Source of the DNA: Alphaproteobacteria bacterium
GTDB lineage: Bacteria; Pseudomonadota; Alphaproteobacteria; Rhizobiales; Beijerinckiaceae
DNA: 6,870 nucleotides
Assembly (NCBI GenBank): GCA_009920595.1
Contig: RFZR01000086.1
Location: forward strand, 1-6,870
Direction of reading: 5' to 3'
Shown here piece by piece: positions 1 to 4,486 of this stretch. Under the pieces are notes generated by a model, which worked only from the letters and a program-made list of their open reading frames with translations, was not told the origin of the DNA and made no database searches. The first letter of the stretch is position 1. Every line of letters starts with the position of its first letter. Made by a program: the position numbers and the translations under genes.

Positions 1-18
1 TAGACTTTGCCGAGGGGC

Positions 19-36
19 AAGTTTTTCAAGTTTTTC
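19..36 (+). repeat. Two tandem copies of AAGTTTTTC
   Basis: The 9-mer AAGTTTTTC occurs exactly at 19-27 and again at 28-36, in the AT-rich leader before fliX. The second copy continues into GGGC, so that positions 30-40 (GTTTTTCGGGC) are identical to 3790-3800 in the leader of rpoZ. No function is known to me; it may be simple compositional bias of promoter regions in this genome. Confidence 0.5.
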
Positions 37-56
37 GGGCAGGTTTTGCCGCAATT

Positions 57-72
57 TTAAGCTTTTCTTTAC
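57..72 (+). promoter_or_regulatory. CtrA-like binding box upstream of fliX
   Basis: The sequence reads TTAA (57-60), seven bases, then TTTAC (68-72). The alphaproteobacterial CtrA consensus is TTAA-N7-TTAAC, so only one base differs. The box lies 46 bp before the fliX start codon. In Caulobacter fliX is a CtrA-controlled class II flagellar gene, which makes the location sensible. No clear -10 element follows at the usual spacing, so the assignment is a motif match plus family knowledge, not proof. Confidence 0.4.
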
Positions 73-118
73 CAAGTTTTCTCAATGTGACGTTGAAATT
101 TTGAGCGAGGCTTTGATC

Positions 119-526
119 ATGCGGATTACGACATCATCGCCTGCGAATACGGCAACGGGATCGTCGCGTGCGGTAGGGGCGGGAGGCTCAGAGCGATTCC
201 GTGTGATCGGTGATCCTCCCTCGCAATCCGCATCGACTCAGTCTCTTGCGACAATCGGTCTCAGCTCGGTTTTGGCGCTTCAGGAAGAGCGTGAAACGCC
301 GCTTGAGCGGCGTAAGCGTCAGGTCAGACGCGGGCTCAGTATCCTTGATGCGCTTGACGCGATCAAACGTGACTTGGTGCTCGGGCAGAGCGGGGAAGCA
401 AGTTTTTCGCGACTCTCGGAGGCTCTTGCGCTGGCTAACCCCGCAGATCTCGATACCGAAGCGCGTGGTCTTTTGCGTGCCGTTGATGTGAGGGCGGCCG
501 TCGAGCTCGCCAAAGCCGGGCGCTAA
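119..526 (+). CDS. fliX: Flagellar assembly regulator FliX
   Basis: This 135-residue protein resembles FliX, the alphaproteobacterial factor that couples early flagellar basal-body assembly to the sigma54 activator FlbD in Caulobacter. The N-terminus begins MRI, as FliX usually does, followed by a Ser/Thr/Gly-rich variable stretch (about residues 5-45). The conserved part starts near residue 48 and contains ERRKRQVRRG followed by LSILDALDAIK, and it ends with VELAKAGR, a typical FliX terminus. I chose the ATG at 119 rather than the in-frame TTG at 101 because the purine-rich GAGCGAGG (103-110) sits 8 bases before it and the family begins at MRI. FliX is often found beside flgI, which would lie off the left edge if present. 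Recognition is from motif memory, not a search. Confidence 0.85.
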   Translation: MRITTSSPANTATGSSRAVGAGGSERFRVIGDPPSQSASTQSLATIGLSSVLALQEERETPLERRKRQVRRGLSILDALDAIKRDLVLGQSGEASFSRLSEALALANPADLDTEARGLLRAVDVRAAVELAKAGR

Positions 527-581
527 GCTGTTCACAGGACTATTGCTGATTATCGTAGCATTGCCCGCAATTTTTCGCTAA

Positions 582-610
582 CAGACACGCCATCTACGGG
601 TTCGTATCAC
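582..610 (+). promoter_or_regulatory. Weak promoter candidate for the dksA-type gene
   Basis: CAGACA (582-587), a 17-base spacer and TATCAC (605-610) give four matches out of six to each sigma70-type hexamer. It lies about 38 bp before the chosen start. The 121-bp gap between fliX and this gene holds nothing else I can support, so independent transcription is possible, but read-through from fliX is equally possible. Confidence 0.22.
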
Positions 611-647
611 CAGATCCGGGTGGTTAAGCTCGGAAAGGGTGGATGAG

Positions 648-1094
648 ATGCCAAAGCGGCAGGGTAAAAGAATGGCTACCGCAGTCACGCTCGACCACGA
701 TTATCGGCCGTCGGAAGACGAGCCGTTTATGAATGAAAGACAGCGCCAATATTTCCGGAAGAAGTTATTGGCGTGGAAAGATGACATATTGCGCGAGGCG
801 CGCGAGACCATCGCCAATCTGCAAAATGACAGCGAGAATCATCCTGACATTGCCGATCGCGCCTCGTCCGAGACCGACCGCTCGATCGAACTTCGTTCAC
901 GCGACCGCCAGCGCAAATTGATTGCGAAAATTGATGCCGCGCTCGCGCGTCTTGATGATGGCACTTATGGCTATTGCGAAGAAACGGGCGAACCGATTTC
1001 AATCAAGCGTCTTGATGCGCGTCCGATTGCGACTTTGTCGATCGAAGCGCAGGAACGTCACGAGCGCAATGAGCGCGTTCATCGCGACGATTGA
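648..1094 (+). CDS. dksA: DksA/TraR-family RNA polymerase-binding transcription factor, cysteine-poor type
   Basis: The 148-residue product matches DksA, which enters the RNA polymerase secondary channel and works with ppGpp to retune transcription. After a variable N-terminus, residues 28-40 (MNERQRQYFRKKL) open the coiled coil. The tip carries D67-x-x-D70-R-A, equivalent to the two essential tip aspartates of E. coli DksA. The second helix follows (IELRSRDRQRKLIAKID), then the zinc-finger region beginning YGYCEETGEPI. Of the four zinc cysteines only C110 remains; the others are T113, S131 and A134. This single-cysteine form is known in Alphaproteobacteria. Start choice is uncertain: ATG 648 has AAAGGG 8 bases upstream, GTG 639 lies just before, and ATG 672 has AGGG at 661-664 and would begin MATAVTLDHDY. 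The gene ends 20 bp from the convergent ribA stop, with no terminator hairpin visible between them. Confidence 0.9.
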   Translation: MPKRQGKRMATAVTLDHDYRPSEDEPFMNERQRQYFRKKLLAWKDDILREARETIANLQNDSENHPDIADRASSETDRSIELRSRDRQRKLIAKIDAALARLDDGTYGYCEETGEPISIKRLDARPIATLSIEAQERHERNERVHRDD

Positions 1095-1114
1095 GCGTTA
1101 TCAGCGCGTCTAGT

Positions 1115-2200
1115 TTATTCGGACAAATGTCCAGCGCGTTCGCGCTTCGTCGCGACATAGCGCAGATTTGACGGATGTTCGCGACCAAAAAGTCGACGAT
1201 GGCCAACAACATCGATGCCGGCTCGTTTCATCGCATCAATCTTATCGGGATTATTGGTCACCAGCGTGATTTTACCGACGCCTAATTGCTCGAGCATCGC
1301 GGCAGCAAAATCAAAATGGCGTTGATCAAGACCTAAACCCAATTCGGCATCGGCGTCATAAGTATCAAGCCCATCGTCTTGCAGTTTGTAAGCGCGGATT
1401 TTATTCGCGAGGCCTGCACCACGACCTTCTTGATCAAGATAAAGAAGATAGCCACCGCCTTGCGCTGCCATCATACGAACGGATTCTCGCAATTGATCAC
1501 CGCAATCGCATTTGAGGCTGCCGAAGAGATCGCCCGTTAAACAAGCAGAATGAAGCCGAACAAGAACTGCATTTTTTGGATCAGGTGTTCCGACTTTTAC
1601 AGCCACTTGATCGCGCAAACCTTCACCACCGCGAAAGACAATGAATTCGCTGTTTTCAGCGCCTTCAAGCGGAACAGGCGCGCGCGAAACCAAAGTAACT
1701 TTGGTTGTCGCTTGCCGCCGATAATGTTCTATCGCTTCGGCTTTCACAGATAGGATCGCTTCGCCTGCGAGAGTCTCGCTGTCGGCGGGCAATACGATGA
1801 TCGCGGGCAACAGAAGCGCAAGCCCGGCAACATCAAGACCCGCACGGTCTATGATTGTCGTGGCGCCAACCGGCGCGTCGATCCGCGCATCGGGTTTGGT
1901 TGAAAGTGCTAAAATCCGTTCCGCATCCAAGCGCGGCAGCGCCAAGGCACCGGCCGTCTCACGTTGAACACCGAGCCGAGCGAGACGCTTCTCAGTCAAA
2001 ACGAGATGAGCTTTTCCGGCTGACAGCGCCGAAAGGGCGGTGAGCATACGCGGATCGGGATTGTCGGCGGAAACCACCAAACCCGAACGGTCGCCATCGA
2101 TCAAAAGAACGGGGCGACCCGCGCGCAATTCCGCGATCGCGCGTTCGACGGAAAGCCGGTCGAAATTCTCAATCAGGCGGGGCGTTCGGGGTTGCGGCAT
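1115..2200 (-). CDS. ribA: GTP cyclohydrolase II with a degenerate RibB-like N-terminal domain
   Basis: The 361-residue protein catalyses the first committed step of riboflavin synthesis, opening GTP to diaminohydroxyribosylaminopyrimidine phosphate plus formate and pyrophosphate. The catalytic half starts near residue 190. It holds RLHSACLTGD, the zinc cysteines C220, C231 and C233 (SLKCDCGDQL), LDQEGRGAGL (255-264), TYDADAELG (280-288) and TNNPDK (315-320), all as in active family members. The first 180 residues follow the outline of DHBP synthase (RibB): LLIDGDRSGLVVSADN at 32-47 aligns with the RibB motif DDEDRENEGDL but has lost its glutamates, and the later GHTEA-type histidine is replaced in RAGLDVA (119-125). 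This half is therefore probably not catalytic. The ATG at 2200 has no clear Shine-Dalgarno sequence. It is the last of three minus-strand genes, 125 bp after the UDG stop; that gap shows neither an FMN riboswitch nor a convincing promoter. Confidence 0.93.
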   Translation of the reverse strand: MPQPRTPRLIENFDRLSVERAIAELRAGRPVLLIDGDRSGLVVSADNPDPRMLTALSALSAGKAHLVLTEKRLARLGVQRETAGALALPRLDAERILALSTKPDARIDAPVGATTIIDRAGLDVAGLALLLPAIIVLPADSETLAGEAILSVKAEAIEHYRRQATTKVTLVSRAPVPLEGAENSEFIVFRGGEGLRDQVAVKVGTPDPKNAVLVRLHSACLTGDLFGSLKCDCGDQLRESVRMMAAQGGGYLLYLDQEGRGAGLANKIRAYKLQDDGLDTYDADAELGLGLDQRHFDFAAAMLEQLGVGKITLVTNNPDKIDAMKRAGIDVVGHRRLFGREHPSNLRYVATKRERAGHLSE

Positions 2201-2325
2201 CTTTGTCTGAAGGGTTCAGGTCACAAGTTTGTTCTTAGGCGCTCGTCGTCGCGCTGTCTATTGGCAGAGCGGCAAAGGAGATTGCCCAAGTGCCGAAGTG
2301 CTTTGGCATCCTTGCATATAAGACG

Positions 2326-2970
2326 TCAGGACCGCCCATCAATATGCGCGCGGACCGAAGTAAAAACGGCCTCGAACATCGCGTCAGTCAAAACGCCTGT
2401 GTTCGTATTGTAACGGGAGCAGTGATAACTGTCGAAAAGGACAGGACCGTCGAGTTCATGGGCCGCGCCATGCGCGAAAGGGTGGGCCGAGAGCGGTTTT
2501 CCGAAGCTTTTGATCACCGCATCATGGGCAATGCGACCGAGCGCGACAATGGCCTTGAGCCCTTTCGTCCCATCGATGGTTTTTTCAAGAAAGGGTCGGC
2601 AAGTTTTGATCTCGGCCGGAGTTGGCTTGTTCTCAGGCGGTACGCACCGCACCGCATTGGTGATCTTTGCACCAATTAAAGTGAGACCATCATCAGGCCG
2701 TGCTTCATAAGAGCCTTTGGCAAAGCCAAATTTGATCAAAGTGCGATAAAGAAGATCGCCCGCATAATCGCCGGTGAAGGGCCGCCCTGTGCGGTTGGCG
2801 CCTTTCAATCCCGGGGCGAGGCCGACAATCAGAAGCGTCGCTTCCGCAGCTCCGAAATTGGGAACCGGTGCATTATGCCAGTCGGGATAATCTTTGCGGG
2901 CGGACAAACGATAATCGACCAGCCGCGGACAGAGTTTACAATTCCGCGGCGGGTCGAGAACTAAGGTCAT
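2326..2970 (-). CDS. Family 5 uracil-DNA glycosylase (UdgB type) with iron-sulfur cluster
   Basis: The 214-residue protein has the features of family 5 uracil-DNA glycosylases, which remove uracil and related deaminated bases from DNA to begin base-excision repair. Four cysteines fit the 4Fe-4S cluster of families 4 and 5: C11 and C14 (NCKLCPRLV), C109 (NAVRCVPPENKPTP) and C124. Motif A is GLAPGLKGANRTGRPFTGD (50-68); the alanine in place of the family 4 acidic residue points to family 5. The second active-site motif is HCSRYNTNTG (183-192). Length is normal. The start is 23 bp after the stop of the NYN gene, so the two are probably cotranscribed, although no strong Shine-Dalgarno is visible. 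Expected to act on chromosomal DNA in the cytoplasm. A family 4 enzyme is the alternative, but the HCSRYN motif argues against it. Confidence 0.9.
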   Translation of the reverse strand: MTLVLDPPRNCKLCPRLVDYRLSARKDYPDWHNAPVPNFGAAEATLLIVGLAPGLKGANRTGRPFTGDYAGDLLYRTLIKFGFAKGSYEARPDDGLTLIGAKITNAVRCVPPENKPTPAEIKTCRPFLEKTIDGTKGLKAIVALGRIAHDAVIKSFGKPLSAHPFAHGAAHELDGPVLFDSYHCSRYNTNTGVLTDAMFEAVFTSVRAHIDGRS

Positions 2971-2993
2971 AATCGGTTCGACATGAAGCCCAA

Positions 2994-3593
2994 TCAGACT
3001 TCAACGGGTTCAATCGTTTCAGCCGAACGGGCCGGGCGTTTTTCGCGCGGTGCGCGTTCTGGCGCTTCGCGCATATCGCGTCCGATCTTCGGCAAAAGGC
3101 TAACAATATCGATGAAATCATCAGCCTGACGACGCAATTCATCGGCCACCATCGGTGGTTGCGAATTGATGGTCGAAACCACGGAGACTTTCAAACCCTT
3201 GCGCTGCAACGCTTCCACCAAAGACCGGAAATCGCCATCGCCAGAGAAAATCACGGCATGATTGATAAAAGGCGCAAGTTCGAGCGCATCGATGGCAAGC
3301 TCGATATCCATATTGCCCTTCATTTTTCGACGGCCCGTTGAATCGACATATTCCTTCGCAGGCTTGGTGACCACACGAAACCCATTGTAATCCAGCCAAT
3401 CAATCAGCGGGCGGATCGATGAATATTCCTGATCCTCAACAAGAGCCGTGTAATAATAAGCGCGGAGCAAATTGCCGCGAGACTGAAACTCTTTCAGCAA
3501 GCGCCGATAATCGACATCGAAGCCCAGCGATTTTGCGGTCGCGTGGAGATTGGCGCCGTCGATGAAGAGGGCGATGCGTTCAACTGAATTCAT
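2994..3593 (-). CDS. NYN domain protein, LabA/DUF88 family
   Basis: This 199-residue protein belongs to the NYN (PIN-like) nuclease-fold family that includes LabA and DUF88 proteins. FIDGANL (10-16) supplies the first acidic residue, D12. KGNMDIELAIDAL (92-104) supplies D96 and D102. SGDGDF (117-122) supplies D119 and D121. These acidic residues form the metal site of the fold, so RNase activity is likely, but substrates are generally unknown. Residues 171-199 are a charged, Arg/Glu/Pro-rich tail, probably disordered. The reading frame stays open upstream to 3746, but I chose ATG 3593 because it has AAAGGAAAG 10 bases upstream and places the FIDGAN motif close to the N-terminus, as usual. It is the first gene of the minus-strand run with UDG and ribA, and divergent from rpoZ, an order familiar in Hyphomicrobiales. 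Confidence 0.88.
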   Translation of the reverse strand: MNSVERIALFIDGANLHATAKSLGFDVDYRRLLKEFQSRGNLLRAYYYTALVEDQEYSSIRPLIDWLDYNGFRVVTKPAKEYVDSTGRRKMKGNMDIELAIDALELAPFINHAVIFSGDGDFRSLVEALQRKGLKVSVVSTINSQPPMVADELRRQADDFIDIVSLLPKIGRDMREAPERAPREKRPARSAETIEPVEV

Positions 3594-3633
3594 GGAATCT
3601 TTTCTTTCCTTTGGCCCAGCGTCGCCAGAGCCT

Positions 3634-3698
3634 CTGCAATAAATAAACAAATACACCAGGTGCGGCCGACGGGCCGTGCGACGAAACCTGCAATAAAT
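3634..3698 (-). repeat. Hairpin flanked by two CTGCAATAAAT repeats in the NYN gene leader
   Basis: CTGCAATAAAT occurs exactly at 3634-3644 and 3688-3698, 54 bp apart. Between the copies lies an inverted repeat: CAGGT (3657-3661) pairs with ACCTG (3686-3690). Inside it CGGCC and GGCCG form a GC-rich 5-bp stem around a 4-base GACG loop. If transcription starts at the candidate promoter near 3730, all of this is in the 5' untranslated RNA of the NYN gene. No riboswitch class fits. It could be a protein-binding or RNase-sensitive leader; function unknown. Confidence 0.4.
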
Positions 3699-3729
3699 TG
3701 AATAAGAAACAACTTCCTTATTGGTTGCC

Positions 3730-3759
3730 TTTTTAGGGATTTTCACGATCTTCCGTCAA
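3730..3759 (-). promoter_or_regulatory. Promoter candidate for the NYN-UDG(-ribA) run
   Basis: On the minus strand, TTGACG (3759-3754), an 18-base spacer and TAAAAA (3735-3730) give five and four matches to the sigma70-type hexamers. It would leave an untranslated leader of about 130 bases before the ATG at 3593, containing the repeat-flanked hairpin. This is the best promoter match on the minus strand in the divergent region. Confidence 0.4.
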
Positions 3760-3789
3760 GACTTTCCAAGAAAATCTGTCTTTTGTGTC

Positions 3790-3850
3790 GTTTTTCGGGC
3801 CATCAAAAGTAAAATTCCAGGTTTTTCGAGAATTTTGCGCCGAAAAACTT
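3790..3850. repeat. GTTTTTCG repeats with an inverted repeat upstream of rpoZ
   Basis: GTTTTTCG occurs at 3790-3797 and 3821-3828, and its exact reverse complement CGAAAAAC at 3841-3848. The second and third copies form an inverted repeat with 8-bp perfect arms (10 bp counting a G-T and an A-T pair at the base) around a 12-base loop. The right arm ends at 3850, touching the candidate -35 of rpoZ. There is no run of T after it on the + strand, so it is not an ordinary intrinsic terminator. Confidence 0.45.
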
Positions 3851-3877
3851 GCGTCATGCCACCGGCCCGTGTATCAG
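3849..3877 (+). promoter_or_regulatory. Promoter candidate for rpoZ
   Basis: TTGCGT (3849-3854), a 17-base spacer and TATCAG (3872-3877) resemble a housekeeping promoter. The start of transcription would fall near 3884, leaving a short leader of roughly 38 bases that includes the AAGGAG ribosome binding site at 3905-3910. Matches are moderate, and other AT-rich stretches upstream could also serve. Confidence 0.35.
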
Positions 3878-3921
3878 GCGCCGTCTATTCCCTTTCCGCC
3901 CAGCAAGGAGACTGAGCATCC

Positions 3922-4308
3922 ATGGCTCGCGTCACCGTTGAAGATTGCATCGAAAAAGTTGATAACCGCTTCGAGCTTGTTTTGCTCGCAAGCCACCGCG
4001 CCCGCATGATCTCAGCCGGTTCGCCGCTGACCATTGATCGTGACCGTGATAAAAATCCGGTTGTCGCTTTGCGCGAGATTGCCGATTCGACGATCTCGCC
4101 GGAAGATCTCAAAGAAGATCTGATCCACTCGCTTCAGAAACATGTCGATGTGGATGAGCCGGAAGCTGAAGCGGTGCCAATGATCGGCGCGGCTCCCGCT
4201 GCAACCGACGACACGAATGTTGAATTTGACCGCATGACCGAAGAGGATCTGTTGCGCGGCCTCGATGGTCTCGTACCGCCCTCGGGATCGGATGACGACG
4301 CCGACTGA
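3922..4308 (+). CDS. rpoZ: DNA-directed RNA polymerase omega subunit
   Basis: The 128-residue protein is the omega subunit, which helps assemble the beta-prime subunit into RNA polymerase. The first 70 residues carry the family signature: MARVTVEDCIEKV, then NRFELVLLASHRARMI (16-31), then a VVALREI element (47-53). In E. coli the N-terminal MAR residues of omega form part of ppGpp site 1 with beta-prime, and MAR is kept here. From about residue 74 there is an acidic Ala/Asp/Glu-rich extension, giving a protein longer than the 91-residue E. coli omega; extensions of this kind, including an FDRMTEEDLLRGL-like segment (102-114), are usual in Alphaproteobacteria. AAGGAG lies 11 bases before the ATG. 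A strong terminator follows the stop, and rsh begins 178 bp later, so the pair is only partly coupled at most. Confidence 0.96.
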   Translation: MARVTVEDCIEKVDNRFELVLLASHRARMISAGSPLTIDRDRDKNPVVALREIADSTISPEDLKEDLIHSLQKHVDVDEPEAEAVPMIGAAPAATDDTNVEFDRMTEEDLLRGLDGLVPPSGSDDDAD

Positions 4309-4337
4309 TCGCACGCGCTTCAATTTGTGATTTTAAT

Positions 4338-4366
4338 AAAGCCCGGTGTCATGCCGGGCTTTTTTT
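4338..4366 (+). terminator. Intrinsic terminator after rpoZ
   Basis: AAAGCCCGG (4338-4346) pairs perfectly with CCGGGCTTT (4354-4362) around a 7-base loop. The T tract begins inside the 3' arm and runs from 4360 to 4366. It sits 29 bp after the rpoZ stop codon and is the clearest intrinsic terminator in the window. It implies that much rsh transcription starts downstream. Confidence 0.93.
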
Positions 4367-4387
4367 GTTCTGTATTAACGGTGTTGG

Positions 4388-4414
4388 TCGTGATCTCTTG
4401 CGAAGAGGGCACGA
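4388..4414. promoter_or_regulatory. Dyad element over the rsh -35 region (possible operator)
   Basis: An interrupted inverted repeat has outer arms TCGTG (4388-4392) and CACGA (4410-4414), and inner arms CTCTT (4395-4399) and AAGAG (4403-4407) around GCG. All ten arm positions pair. It overlaps the candidate -35 hexamer at 4398-4403, a typical position for a repressor site. As RNA it would lie mostly upstream of the transcript, which favours a DNA-binding role. The binding protein is not identifiable. Confidence 0.4.
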
Positions 4415-4426
4415 AATCGTGATAGT
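4398..4426 (+). promoter_or_regulatory. Promoter candidate for rsh
   Basis: TTGCGA (4398-4403), a 17-base spacer and GATAGT (4421-4426) each match four of six consensus bases. It lies downstream of the rpoZ terminator and about 60 bp before the rsh start, which fits separate transcription of rsh. The rest of the 178-bp gap between rpoZ and rsh contains the terminator, the dyad and the ribosome binding site. Confidence 0.4.
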
Positions 4427-4464
4427 TTTGTGAAGTCGCTTGCGAGACCCGAGCGATAGGTCAC

Positions 4465-4472
4465 AAGAGGAG
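4465..4472 (+). promoter_or_regulatory. Distant ribosome binding site of rsh
   Basis: AAGAGGAG is a good Shine-Dalgarno sequence, but it ends 14 bases before the ATG at 4487, longer than the usual 5-10. No in-frame start codon lies between them. The following codon is also ATG (4490), making two adjacent possible starts. The wide spacing may lower translation efficiency. Confidence 0.5.
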
Positions 4473-4486
4473 CCGTTGCCCGCGCC

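Noticed and set aside
6..26. Short hairpin TTGCC/GGCAA followed by TTTTT on the + strand, terminator-like
   Set aside because: The stem is only 5 bp (6 with a wobble pair), and no + strand gene is visible ending before it; the expected left neighbour of fliX is often divergent.
188..535. Minus-strand open frame of 115 codons opposite fliX
   Set aside because: It overlaps the well-supported fliX, has no recognisable motif and reads as a shadow of the coding strand.
560..576. Possible fliX terminator ATTG-CCCG-CAAT followed by T residues
   Set aside because: A 4-bp AT-rich stem is too weak to call a terminator.
1095..1114. Bidirectional terminator between the convergent dksA-type gene and ribA
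   Set aside because: The 20-bp spacer contains no hairpin with T tracts in either direction.
2201..2325. FMN riboswitch upstream of ribA
   Set aside because: None of the conserved RFN core segments can be found on the minus strand here.
2290..2679. Plus-strand open frame of 129 codons opposite the uracil-DNA glycosylase
   Set aside because: The minus-strand reading carries all the glycosylase motifs; the plus-strand frame has none.
3594..3746. N-terminal extension of the NYN protein by 51 residues (open frame from 3746)
   Set aside because: The extension has no conserved character, crosses the hairpin region, and ATG 3593 has a good Shine-Dalgarno sequence and the expected family N-terminus.
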